Assembly: GCF_034262375.1 (NCBI RefSeq)
Contig: NZ_CP139558.1
Coordinates: 4,402,001 to 4,466,000, forward strand
DNA length: 64,000 nt
Origin: Mucilaginibacter sabulilitoris
GTDB lineage: Bacteria; Bacteroidota; Bacteroidia; Sphingobacteriales; Sphingobacteriaceae
Reading direction: 5' to 3'
Shown here: in pieces, positions 27,987 to 36,973 of the stretch
How positions within the stretch are numbered: position 1 is the first letter of the stretch
Layout: each line of letters begins with the position of its first letter
The notes under the pieces: model-generated
Seen by the model: the letters and a program-made list of their open reading frames with translations, nothing else
Told to the model about the DNA's origin: nothing
The model's database searches: none
Position numbers and translations under genes: made by a program

Positions 27987-30190
27987 TACTGTTGACTGTA
28001 TGTTTGCTGAATAACGTTATTGTATTTTTCAAATAACTGTTTGGCCTTTTCAACCGGCTTACCGCTCGTGGTATTAGGGTAAGCGTTATCATGCCTGTTT
28101 ACCCATTGCCATTCCCAATCTTTTACCTGTTTGTCAAAGGCTTTATCGTCAAAGACGGTACCTGTGGCAAGTGATTTATCCAGCTGACTAAAATACATAG
28201 CCCAGCGGGGCTTATAATAGCCTTTAATAAGACCAGCCCATTGACGGTTAGAGTACTCGCGCAAACCGCTTTCCTTATCGCCCCAAAGCGTCACCAGATC
28301 GCGGGCATTAAATTCATATAGGTTCTTTTCTTTATCGGTGATGCCGTTGGCCCTGGCCTCGCTGATCCATTTACCTAATAAAAAATCCTTACGGGTGCTT
28401 AGCAAAGCATCCAGGTCATCCATCAGCTGTAAAAATTCGGCACTGTATTGTTTAAAATGTGCCTGGTCTTTGCTTTGGTAAGCCGCGGCTACCTTCTGTT
28501 GTAATGGATTGGCATAGTTAGCCAGCACCTGCCGGGTAATATCAACTATATCATACTGAAAACCATCGCTTTCTTGGAGGCTGTCGGCAGTATTGATGAA
28601 CAAACCCCAGGCTTTAGCTAATTGAGCAGGGTCATAATCTAATTTGGTGAGTACCCGGTCGATGCTTTTTTTCATGGTAGGCCTGGCTACGATGATAGAT
28701 TCCTGCCCGCCCTCGGTTAGGCCGCCGGTGTAAACGGTATTCAGGAGAATGTGCCAGGCGTCATTTATCTGGTTGTTGCTTTGGCCATAACGTCTTTGCG
28801 CATAGTTGATAAGCCATTTATCTACGTCAATGGGGGTATCTGTCCAAACGTTTTCCAGCATGAGGGCAAACAGGGCTGGGTTTTGCTCAATGCCTTCGGG
28901 CGTTATGCCTATGCCGCGCATGTTTTTTGATTCGGGATCGTGCAGCGCTATGGCCGGGTCGGCGGCTACGTGACGCATGCGACCAAACAGGCTGATGTTC
29001 CCGCCGAAATTCTGCAGCATGCTCCAGATCCAGGGCTTACCATAATAAGCCTCCGTACGGTTCCAAACCGGGTGGGCGTCGCTGTACAGGTCTAATACGA
29101 TCATTTGCTCGTTCGGAACTGCATTTAACAGAGCTTTGATCTGCTGCGGCTGCCAGAATTTGTTGTTGTAATGAAACATCCAGCCCTGCATTACCCAAAT
29201 GGCTTTTGGGTCGGCGGCAGCCATGGAGTTGAACACTTTTTTGCTCATGCCATCCAGGTAGGTAGAATCATTGGTTGGCGGCACATTTTCATTAAAAGTA
29301 TCGGCAGAGTACAGGTGGTCTGTACCAAACTCTTTGGTTTGGGCATCTATATATTTTTTACCGATGGTTTCAAACATCGGATCGTCGGGGTCAAGGATAT
29401 AAACATCGGGAAAACCGGCATCCCAGTTGGTCTTTTTAACTTTAGCGCCGGGGAATTTATCTTTAAACGATGGCGGAACATGCCCTGTAAATGAAGACAA
29501 AACAGGTTTCATACCAAATGAGCGTTCACGCTCTAATATCTTTTTCTGAAGTTCTTTATGCGAGTCCATCCAATGCTGCGGCAGCGGGCCTCCCCAGGCA
29601 TCAATGTTGCCCATCCAAAACCAGGCAAAATAAGCAGGGCCGCTAAAAAACTCATCAAGTTGTTTATCGGTAAAGCCCATGCTTTTATACACGGTTTGCC
29701 AAACAGCTTCTTCGCCAGTAATGGCAAGTGGCAGGTTAATCCCGTTCAACGCCATCCAGTCAATTTCCTTTTGCCAGCGGTCCCAATCCCACCAGGCCAT
29801 AGAGTAATTGTAAGTACAGTAGTTTAAATAATAACGATATTGGTAAGGCGTAGTTTTATGAACCGGCCTTTTAACCATGGGTAAGGTTGCCGGCAAATTA
29901 AGATTGGTACCGTTCCAGCCAATATCGCAGAAACAATAATTTTTGAGATAGTAATTTAATGCCGAAGCAATGGATAAACCATTGTTGCCGCGTAAAACAA
30001 TTTTACCGCCGTTGCTGTCAAGTTCAAAAATATCCTTACCGTTTTGCGGCGGAATTTCCTCAATGATAAATGAGCCGCTTTTGCCAGGAATAATCCGTTC
30101 AATAAAGGCGTATGACGCTTTTTGATCAACCTGGGCATTGGCGTTTAAAGCAGAAATAAAAACAACAAGCAGCAGTAAATATTTTTTCAT
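27986..30190 (-). CDS. GH89 alpha-N-acetylglucosaminidase (NAGLU-like)
   Basis: A 734-residue enzyme with a signal peptide (LLLLVVFISALNANAQ). It follows the NAGLU plan: a small N-terminal alpha/beta domain, a barrel starting near YRYYLNYCTYNYSMAWWDW, and a C-terminal helical domain. The two catalytic glutamates are visible as Glu301 in DTFNENVPP and Glu432 in ITPEGIEQN. GH89 enzymes remove terminal alpha-linked N-acetylglucosamine from heparan sulfate or from alpha-GlcNAc-capped mucin glycans. It is the first gene of the hydrolase operon, 225 bases after the SusD gene, and overlaps GH35 by one base. With GH35, GH92 and the acetyltransferase it suggests stepwise trimming of an amino-sugar-capped glycan. 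Confidence 0.92.
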   Translation of the reverse strand: MKKYLLLLVVFISALNANAQVDQKASYAFIERIIPGKSGSFIIEEIPPQNGKDIFELDSNGGKIVLRGNNGLSIASALNYYLKNYCFCDIGWNGTNLNLPATLPMVKRPVHKTTPYQYRYYLNYCTYNYSMAWWDWDRWQKEIDWMALNGINLPLAITGEEAVWQTVYKSMGFTDKQLDEFFSGPAYFAWFWMGNIDAWGGPLPQHWMDSHKELQKKILERERSFGMKPVLSSFTGHVPPSFKDKFPGAKVKKTNWDAGFPDVYILDPDDPMFETIGKKYIDAQTKEFGTDHLYSADTFNENVPPTNDSTYLDGMSKKVFNSMAAADPKAIWVMQGWMFHYNNKFWQPQQIKALLNAVPNEQMIVLDLYSDAHPVWNRTEAYYGKPWIWSMLQNFGGNISLFGRMRHVAADPAIALHDPESKNMRGIGITPEGIEQNPALFALMLENVWTDTPIDVDKWLINYAQRRYGQSNNQINDAWHILLNTVYTGGLTEGGQESIIVARPTMKKSIDRVLTKLDYDPAQLAKAWGLFINTADSLQESDGFQYDIVDITRQVLANYANPLQQKVAAAYQSKDQAHFKQYSAEFLQLMDDLDALLSTRKDFLLGKWISEARANGITDKEKNLYEFNARDLVTLWGDKESGLREYSNRQWAGLIKGYYKPRWAMYFSQLDKSLATGTVFDDKAFDKQVKDWEWQWVNRHDNAYPNTTSGKPVEKAKQLFEKYNNVIQQTYSQQ

Positions 30191-30224
30191 TTAACAGTAT
30201 GTAACGTGTATAAAACATTAATGG

Positions 30225-30312
30225 CATTTCGAACGCAGAGAGAAATCTTATACTACAAGCGGTGTTCGCTTTGCAGATTGTATAAGATTCTCCTCGTTCC
30301 TCGTCCGAAATG
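30225..30312. repeat. REP-like imperfect palindrome
   Basis: CATTTCGAACG...AATCTTATA (30225-30252) faces TATAAGATT...GTCCGAAATG (30281-30312), giving a long imperfect inverted repeat with a ~28-base loop between SusD and the GH89 gene. The sequence style matches short intergenic palindromes that are common in genomes of this family; a second, different element lies at 59299-59430. It could fold in the RNA and protect the upstream SusC/SusD message so that it is more abundant than that of the hydrolases. Confidence 0.6.
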
Positions 30313-30342
30313 ACAATTTTATATAGCGGGTTTAGCTATAAA

Positions 30343-30400
30343 ATGCCGACAACCAGAACAAAGCATCTGCGAGAGAAACTTTAACGCTGATTGCCGGCAT
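30343..30400 (-). terminator. Stem-loop downstream of SusD gene
   Basis: AATGCCGACAA (30342-30352) pairs with TTGCCGGCATT (30391-30401) with one G-T mismatch, just after the SusD stop on the minus strand. The loop is long (38 bases) and the T-run is weak, so this may be an attenuator or message-stabilising structure rather than a strict terminator. Confidence 0.4.
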
Positions 30401-30415
30401 TTATTTAGTCATCCT

Positions 30416-31891
30416 TTAAAAGTTAGGATTTTGTTTTAAAATTCCCTTACTCTTATCAATTTCAACCTGAGGGATTGGATAATAATAATGTTTAGGACGG
30501 ATGAAAACAACATTCTTGTTTTTGTCAAGCGGCGCCTTAGATACTGGTGAGTTATAGATAGCCGCGATATCAACAATTTTGTCTTTGTCCCAGCGCATCA
30601 GGTCCTGGTGACGTTCGCCTTCACCGGCAAGTTCAACCCTGCGCTCGTGAATCAGTTCCTTCATACCTGCACCAGAAACCGGCTTCAATAAAGGTGAAGC
30701 CCTGTGCCTAACCTGGTTAATCAAAGCATCACCTGCACCGGCACCTTTGGTACGGATTAAAGCTTCGGCCACCAAAAGGTAAATATCAGCAGAGCGCATT
30801 AAAGGTACAGCGAAGGTATGGTCAACACCGCCACCGGCGGCCGCTGCATTAAATACAGCATATTTGCGGAAAGAATATCCGGTGGCCGAAAGGTCAGCCG
30901 TAAATGTTGTTGGCCCGTTGCCGTCGCCTAAGTCTACCTTATCGCCTACGCTCAACAGTGTGGCCTGTTTACGCGGATCATTAGCTTCAAACTCGTCTGC
31001 CAATCCCTGCAAAGGCTGGCTAAAGCCATAACCACCCCACGGACGTGGAATGTAGTAAACAGTAAAGTCGTTTTGGATAATGTTTTGAACTGCCTGTATA
31101 GAGAATAATAACTCTTTACTGTTTTCATTTGCACGGGTAAAGTTATCCTGGTAATTGGCAGCCAGCGCATAGTTAGCATTTGATATTACCTGTTGCCCGG
31201 TAGCTATAGCCTCCGGGAATTTTTCCCAGTACATATACAATTTAGTTAAAAGTCCAAGTGCTGTGCCTTTACTCACGCGCCCTCTGTCGGCAGCACCATA
31301 ACTTTCGGGAAGCATAGTGATGGCCTGTTTCAGATCAGATTCAATCTGTTTGCGTACATCCTCAATTGGTGATTTAGGAACGTTGAAGTTTTGTTTGGTG
31401 TAATTATCTTCGGTAATGATTGGCACATCGCCATAAATAACCATTAAGCGCCAGTAACCAAAGGCCCTTAAAAAGTAGGCCTCGCCAATACTGCGTGTTT
31501 TTACCGCCGGTGAAATGGAAGTGATCTTCGGAATATTCAAAATACAATTGGTTGAGCGATTAACGGTTTCATATTTCCATTTCCAGCTGTAGTTAACCTG
31601 CGCGTTTGAGGCATCGTAAGTTAAATTTTCAATGGCCTCATCTTCACTATGATCGCCTGAGCGCCAATAGTCGTCAGATGCCACGTCAAAAGTTGTTTCG
31701 GCGTGGGCTATATAATCCTCCCCTTCCAGCAAGCTGTATATACCGGTTATTGCATTTACTGCATCGGCCTCGTTCCGGAAGTAGTTTGATGCATCATAAG
31801 CGCCCTTTTGGTTCAGCTCAAGTGTTTTTTTACAGCCTGCGGTAAATACCATTGCCAAAGCTGCTGTATATAATATATGTTTTGATTTCAT
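30416..31891 (-). CDS. SusD/RagB-family outer-membrane glycan-binding lipoprotein
   Basis: A 491-residue protein with a lipoprotein signal (AALAMVFTAGC, Cys20 in the lipobox), then the mature SusD start KKTLELNQKGAYDASNYFRNEADA. TPR-like helices and the closing RHQDLMRWDKDKIVDIAA and YYYPIPQVEIDKSKGILKQNPNF are typical of SusD. It sits on the cell surface as the lid of the SusC transporter and binds the glycan before import. It starts 4 bases after the SusC gene, so the two are co-transcribed. The substrate should be the same glycan that the four downstream hydrolase-operon proteins act on. This is a full-length, intact copy, unlike the fragment at the window start. Confidence 0.92.
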   Translation of the reverse strand: MKSKHILYTAALAMVFTAGCKKTLELNQKGAYDASNYFRNEADAVNAITGIYSLLEGEDYIAHAETTFDVASDDYWRSGDHSEDEAIENLTYDASNAQVNYSWKWKYETVNRSTNCILNIPKITSISPAVKTRSIGEAYFLRAFGYWRLMVIYGDVPIITEDNYTKQNFNVPKSPIEDVRKQIESDLKQAITMLPESYGAADRGRVSKGTALGLLTKLYMYWEKFPEAIATGQQVISNANYALAANYQDNFTRANENSKELLFSIQAVQNIIQNDFTVYYIPRPWGGYGFSQPLQGLADEFEANDPRKQATLLSVGDKVDLGDGNGPTTFTADLSATGYSFRKYAVFNAAAAGGGVDHTFAVPLMRSADIYLLVAEALIRTKGAGAGDALINQVRHRASPLLKPVSGAGMKELIHERRVELAGEGERHQDLMRWDKDKIVDIAAIYNSPVSKAPLDKNKNVVFIRPKHYYYPIPQVEIDKSKGILKQNPNF

Positions 31892-31895
31892 GAGG

Positions 31896-34800
31896 TTATA
31901 ATTTAACTGTTAAACCAAATGTTATTGTTCGCACCGCGGGATATTGGGCTACATCAACCCCCCTTTGCAGGTTACCATCTGTATAACCAAGTTCAGGTGT
32001 ATAACCTTTATAATTGGTTATCATAAATACATTTTGTCCTGATGCATATATTCTTACGCTATTTAAAGCGGCTTTTTTGGCCCATGCAGCAGGCAGGGTG
32101 TAACCTAAGGTCACGTTTTTAAGGCTGAAATAATTGCCGCTCTCCACAAAAAGGTCAGATGTGCGGTAATTATCATTTGCACGGTCTAATGACATCCGCG
32201 GAATGGTATTGCTGGTACCGGGTCCTGTCCAGCGGCCCAATGTTTCGGCATACAGGTTAAACGGATAAGTTGGATCAATACCCTGCATCCTGTCGGCATT
32301 ATACAGGCTAACACCAAATACACCGGTGAAATTTGCGGCAAGGTCAAAACCTTTATAGGATACGCTGCCTTGTAAACCTGCAGTAACATTAGGGTTAGGA
32401 TTGCCCAGGTTAGCACGGTCGTTACCGTCTATCAAACCATTGCCGTCCAGATCAAGGAAACGTACGTCGCCTGGTTTTATATTACCCTTACGAGGATCAT
32501 TCTTCAAAGCCGGATCATTGTCGATATCGGCCTGGGTTTGGTATAGGCCATTGGTTTTCCATCCGTAGAATGATGAAATAGGCTGACCCTGATATGTCCT
32601 GGAAATTTCCTGGCTTGAACGGCCATAAACAACCGAACCTACAAATGAACCGGCGCCATTTAATTCGGTTACCTTGTTTTTAATAAAAGAAGCATTTGCG
32701 CCCACAGAATATTTTACCTTATCACCGCCCTGGTAATTAACCTCCAGTTCAACGCCACGGTTATTCATTTTACCAATATTTCTGTCGGGAATAGCTACTA
32801 ATCCAAAAGTGCCTACCTCTGGTGGCGCCAACAGCATGTCTTTGGTATCCTTATTAAAATAGGTAATGGTTGTATTTAACCGATTGTTCAAAAAGCCCGC
32901 GTCTAAACTAACATTGGCCATTGATGTACGTTCCCAATGAATATCGGGATTGGCTATAGTGGTAATAGCAGCTCCGCTTACCCCTGTTCCGCCGAAAGCG
33001 TAACCACCATTGCCATAAGTGTTATTTACCGTTATGGTACTCACGTATTGAAACCCGTCAACACTCTGGTTGCCTAACTCGCCCCAGCCACCGGTAAGTT
33101 TCAGGTTACTGATCCAGTTGATGTTTTTAATAAATTGTTCGTTGGATAGTCTCCATCCCAGTGAAAATGCAGGGAAGTACCCCCATTTATTGGTTGGGCC
33201 AAATTTTGATGAACCATCAGCACGGAAAGTCACCGTAGCTAAAAAGCGTCCATCATAATCATAAAACAATCTTCCAAAACCCGACTCCAGCGCCGAAACT
33301 TTGTCAAGGCCTCCGCCCGCCGAAGGGAATTTATAATTGCCCGACGCGGTTAAAAGCGAGGTTCCCAAGTCTAAGATCCTTTGATCTGGCGAAGTATCAT
33401 CATAGCCAACACGGCCTGCGGCAAAGTTGCCGCCTTTAAAATTCTGATAAGAATATCCTCCGGTAAAAACAACATGACTTTTACCAAATGTTTTATCATA
33501 AGTAACAAACGCTTCCAATAACTGCGAGGCAACTTCGGCCTCTGTTTGTGTTAAAGTAGAGCTGGTGTTTTGCCTGGCCTGGTTCAGATCCTGTATACTA
33601 AAGTTATATCCACGGTTAATGGTGCCATCAAAAGCATAATTAACACGCAGTTTTAGGTCTTTTATAAAAGTAATTTCGGCAAACGCATTAGCTAAAGCCC
33701 TGTATTTCCGGGTGTAACGATCAGCTTGCTGGATGGTTGCATAAGGGCTGTTGATATCACCTAACTGATTGGCAAATGCTTTTGAGGTACCATAAGTACC
33801 ATCCGGGTTTACCAAAGGTATGGCCGGGTTAAAACGCAATGCCGAGAAAATTAAACCTGTTTGTGAGCTGTACGTATCAAACCCGTTGTTATCTGTATAG
33901 GTTAACTGAATATTTTCGCCGAGTTTAAGCCAGGGCTTTATTTTATGCTCTGAATTAATGCGGGTACTGAAACGTTTAAAATTGGTTTTATCAATAATAC
34001 CATCCTCATTATAAAGAGAAGTTGAAAAGTAATAGTTTGATACATCATTACCGCCTGTTATATTGACATCGCCGCTGGTTACATGGCCTGTACCCATAAT
34101 GGCCCGCTGCCAATCAGTTCTTTGTGTAGCATAATAATCATTATTCCAGGGTGCATCTATAGCAACACCGTCATTGGTATAACGTTCTCTTTTTAATTTA
34201 TACAGATCTGGCGCAGTAAGTAAGTCGATATATTTGGTTGACTTAGAGAAGCCATTATAAAAATTGACCGTAGTACCCAGTTTTTGATTATAGGTACCCT
34301 TTTTTGTGGTTACCAAAACTACTCCATTTGCCGCACGTGTACCGTAAATAGCGCTTGCAGAGGCATCTTTCAAAATGTCGACAGAGGCAATATCATTCGG
34401 ATTGATATCACTTAGCGCATCAACGTTGCTGGTTGGTACACCATCAACCACTACAAGTGGGTTGGCATCATTAAGGGTACCTGTACCACGTATCCTGATA
34501 CTGGGCGCGGACCCCGGCGAACCATCATTACGCACAATGTTAACACCACTGGCCCTGCCATCCAATGCCTGCGCAGCAGAGCTCACCGGTAAATTTTGAA
34601 TATCGGTACCTTTAACACTGGCCACTGAACCTGTAAGGTCAATTTTTTTAGTGGTACCATAACCTACTACCACCACCTCATTTAAGGCTGATGGCAGCGC
34701 ATCCATAGTAATTGACAGGTTATGATTGCCGCTAATCGGGATTACCTTTTTGGCATAACCAATATACGTTAGTTCCAGTACGCCATCGTCGGGGGCGTTA

Positions 34801-35294
34801 ATGCTGAAGCTGCCGTTAACATCAGTAGTAACACCCACATTGGTACCCTGAAGCTTTACGCTTACACCTATCAATGGTTCGCCTGTTTTATCAACAACTT
34901 TCCCTTTTATAATGGCCTGCTTGTTGGCATCTTCCTGGTTTGAGATGATCACCACATGGTCATCGCTCATTTTGTAGGAAAGTTTATTATCGATAATTGT
35001 GCTTAAGATCTGGTCTATCGTTGCATCCTTTACGTTAAGATCAACTTTCCCCAGCCTTTTAATAACCGAGTAGTTGTAAAAGAAACGATAATCACTTTGT
35101 TTTTGAATTTTGGTTAGTATGCTGCTTACTTCGGTTTGCTTGATACTAAGCGTAAATTTTTGCTGAGAATATACACTTGCCGAAACTTGCATGCATGTAA
35201 CCAGAATTATAAAAAATACTGCTTTCATCAGCAAAATAACTTTTAGACATACGGGTACACCCTGAAGCGGAAATACCCTTCTTGTTTTTTTCAT
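31896..35294 (-). CDS. SusC/RagA-family TonB-dependent transporter with STN signalling domain
   Basis: A 1132-residue outer-membrane transporter. After a signal region come a secretin/TonB short N-terminal domain (STN, ~50-115: VSSILTKIQKQSDYRFFYNYS), a carboxypeptidase-regulatory-like domain (~128-205: IKGKVVDKTGEPLIGVSVKLQG), the plug with RIRGTGTLNDANPLVVVDGVP and VDILKDASASAIYGTRAANG, and a long beta-barrel ending in VRTITFGLTVKL. The STN domain is what TonB-dependent transducers use to signal to a FecR-type anti-sigma factor. That matches the FecR gene 181 bases upstream and the ECF sigma gene beyond it, so import of the glycan probably switches on this locus. Confidence 0.93.
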   Translation of the reverse strand: MKKTRRVFPLQGVPVCLKVILLMKAVFFIILVTCMQVSASVYSQQKFTLSIKQTEVSSILTKIQKQSDYRFFYNYSVIKRLGKVDLNVKDATIDQILSTIIDNKLSYKMSDDHVVIISNQEDANKQAIIKGKVVDKTGEPLIGVSVKLQGTNVGVTTDVNGSFSINAPDDGVLELTYIGYAKKVIPISGNHNLSITMDALPSALNEVVVVGYGTTKKIDLTGSVASVKGTDIQNLPVSSAAQALDGRASGVNIVRNDGSPGSAPSIRIRGTGTLNDANPLVVVDGVPTSNVDALSDINPNDIASVDILKDASASAIYGTRAANGVVLVTTKKGTYNQKLGTTVNFYNGFSKSTKYIDLLTAPDLYKLKRERYTNDGVAIDAPWNNDYYATQRTDWQRAIMGTGHVTSGDVNITGGNDVSNYYFSTSLYNEDGIIDKTNFKRFSTRINSEHKIKPWLKLGENIQLTYTDNNGFDTYSSQTGLIFSALRFNPAIPLVNPDGTYGTSKAFANQLGDINSPYATIQQADRYTRKYRALANAFAEITFIKDLKLRVNYAFDGTINRGYNFSIQDLNQARQNTSSTLTQTEAEVASQLLEAFVTYDKTFGKSHVVFTGGYSYQNFKGGNFAAGRVGYDDTSPDQRILDLGTSLLTASGNYKFPSAGGGLDKVSALESGFGRLFYDYDGRFLATVTFRADGSSKFGPTNKWGYFPAFSLGWRLSNEQFIKNINWISNLKLTGGWGELGNQSVDGFQYVSTITVNNTYGNGGYAFGGTGVSGAAITTIANPDIHWERTSMANVSLDAGFLNNRLNTTITYFNKDTKDMLLAPPEVGTFGLVAIPDRNIGKMNNRGVELEVNYQGGDKVKYSVGANASFIKNKVTELNGAGSFVGSVVYGRSSQEISRTYQGQPISSFYGWKTNGLYQTQADIDNDPALKNDPRKGNIKPGDVRFLDLDGNGLIDGNDRANLGNPNPNVTAGLQGSVSYKGFDLAANFTGVFGVSLYNADRMQGIDPTYPFNLYAETLGRWTGPGTSNTIPRMSLDRANDNYRTSDLFVESGNYFSLKNVTLGYTLPAAWAKKAALNSVRIYASGQNVFMITNYKGYTPELGYTDGNLQRGVDVAQYPAVRTITFGLTVKL

Positions 35295-35475
35295 TACATT
35301 TGTTTTGAAAATTAATGGATAGAGTAAGCCTTGTGTTACAATACCTTACTCTTGTTAAATAAATCCTATTTGTTTTTACAGGGAGGAGTGCCAGCTCTTC
35401 CCTTGTTTATTGGATTTTCAGGAATCTGATAGGTAATTTTTCAATGTCATAGCGTTAGTTTAAGGGGTTATTAAA

Positions 35476-36570
35476 TCAGTTTTGTTTCTCTTTTCGCGAC
35501 AGGTAAATAGTGCTTCCCTCTATTCTGAATTGGAACGGAGTTGTCATTTCAATAATTTGCATAGCCTTTTGTAGTGGCTCCTGATCAAGCAGACCACTAA
35601 TTTGCTCGGTTTTAAGCGCCTGATCTTCAAATGCTACCTGCACATTATATTTGCGTTCTATTTGTTTGGCTACGTCTTCAAATAGCTCGTTAGTAAATAA
35701 TATCCTGTTGTCAAGCCAGGCTGTTTCTTTGATCTCTTCGGGTTTAACTCTTGGCAATGTAATAACCTGATATTCAATTTTAGCTACATTAACATTATGA
35801 TTTGCTACAGCCGTTGTTTGGGGCAGGTTATTGCTTACCATTAACTTTTCGTTGGGCAGTAGGATAATTGTTTTTTCAGGGTTATTTTTTAGTTCAACCT
35901 TCACTTTACCTTTCAATAAAGTGGTTTCTGTTGTTTTATCATCATTATAGGCTTTCACATTAAATACCGTTCCCAGTACTTTTACTGTAAGCTTTTTGGT
36001 GTGTACAAGAAATGGTTTCTTCGGATTCTTTGTTACTTCAAAAAAACCTTCACCGTTAAGGCTAACCTCCCTTGTGTTTTTTGAAAACGTTTCGGGATAA
36101 GTAAACTCGCTCCCTGCATTCAGGGTTACTTTAGTACCATCGGGCATTACCAGCTTTTGGGTTGTGCCGTAAGGTATATGGATGGTATGCATCACAAGCC
36201 GGGCAGCCTCATCCCGCTGTTTAAACTCGCGTATATAAAATAAACTGCACGCCATCCCTAATACCAAAATGGCTGCAGCAGCCCATTGCCATTTAAAAGC
36301 AGGCTTTGGTTGCTCTGTTTCAATATATATTACAGGCGCCTCATTTGAAGCTTTAATTTTATACCAAAGCTCTTCTAACTTTTCGCTTATATTTTTTTGT
36401 TTTGATTCATTTAATTGACCGGTATTACCTTTTAAAGTATCGGTAACCTGGTGCATTCTTTTATATTCCGGAAATTGTTTAAAAAACACTTCGAGCTCGG
36501 CCAATTCAGCTTCGGTAGCGGTTTTGCCCATACTTTTAGCCATTAGCTCAATAAACCTGGATTTGCCCAT
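35476..36570 (-). CDS. FecR-family anti-sigma factor
   Basis: A protein of 364 residues from ATG 36570 (MGKSRFIEL); a TTG ten codons further upstream is in frame but less likely. The cytoplasmic N-terminal part (~1-95) is followed by one membrane span (AAAAILVLGMACSLFYI), the periplasmic FecR domain (VMHTIHIPYGTTQKLVMPDGTKV, then GEGFFEVTKNPKKPF) and a C-terminal DUF4974 domain (FEDVAKQIERKYNVQVAFED). FecR proteins hold an ECF sigma factor until the STN domain of the transporter signals. The cognate sigma gene normally lies directly upstream; here it is separated by the 3.5-kb regulator-permease gene. Confidence 0.9.
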   Translation of the reverse strand: MGKSRFIELMAKSMGKTATEAELAELEVFFKQFPEYKRMHQVTDTLKGNTGQLNESKQKNISEKLEELWYKIKASNEAPVIYIETEQPKPAFKWQWAAAAILVLGMACSLFYIREFKQRDEAARLVMHTIHIPYGTTQKLVMPDGTKVTLNAGSEFTYPETFSKNTREVSLNGEGFFEVTKNPKKPFLVHTKKLTVKVLGTVFNVKAYNDDKTTETTLLKGKVKVELKNNPEKTIILLPNEKLMVSNNLPQTTAVANHNVNVAKIEYQVITLPRVKPEEIKETAWLDNRILFTNELFEDVAKQIERKYNVQVAFEDQALKTEQISGLLDQEPLQKAMQIIEMTTPFQFRIEGSTIYLSRKEKQN

Positions 36571-36973
36571 AATAATTAGTATGCTGTAAGGACACAGCAA
36601 CAGGCGCTTTTTCTTAAAGAAAATAAAACTTTTTTTTCGGCACCATTTGATTGGTAAATAACACCAGGTGAGTTCACACTTTTACGCAAGAAGAGTTTAC
36701 AGACCCATGCTTTAAAAATAGTCAGTTCGGGTATTACCACCCAAGCAATTGTGCCATACCTATTTCCTACTGCTCCTGTTATTAAAGGTTACGGGGAGTA
36801 AGCAACGCCTGCATAAGATATCCATGTATCAACTGAGCCGGCATCAAGATCAATACGGTTTCATTTTTAAGTTAAATTAAAAATAAATGCGTTCCGTATC
36901 TCACCCGGAACGCATCACATCGTATTCAATTAAATTCCACAACCCACGATCATGGCCTCCATTCCCAGGAGCA
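36571..36973. other. Intergenic stretch between FecR and the AraC-permease gene
   Basis: About 400 bases with no convincing gene. Its right part holds the terminator of the AraC-permease gene (36887-36915); the left part must hold the promoter for FecR because the sigma gene no longer reads into it without interruption. No specific promoter motif could be chosen. Confidence 0.45.
36887..36915 (-). terminator. Rho-independent-like terminator of the AraC-permease gene
   Basis: ATGCGTTCCG (36887-36896) and CGGAACGCAT (36906-36915) form a perfect 10-bp stem with a 9-base loop, 58 bases past the stop of the minus-strand gene. On that strand the stem is followed by a T-rich tract. It separates the transcript of the AraC-permease gene from FecR. 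Confidence 0.7.
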
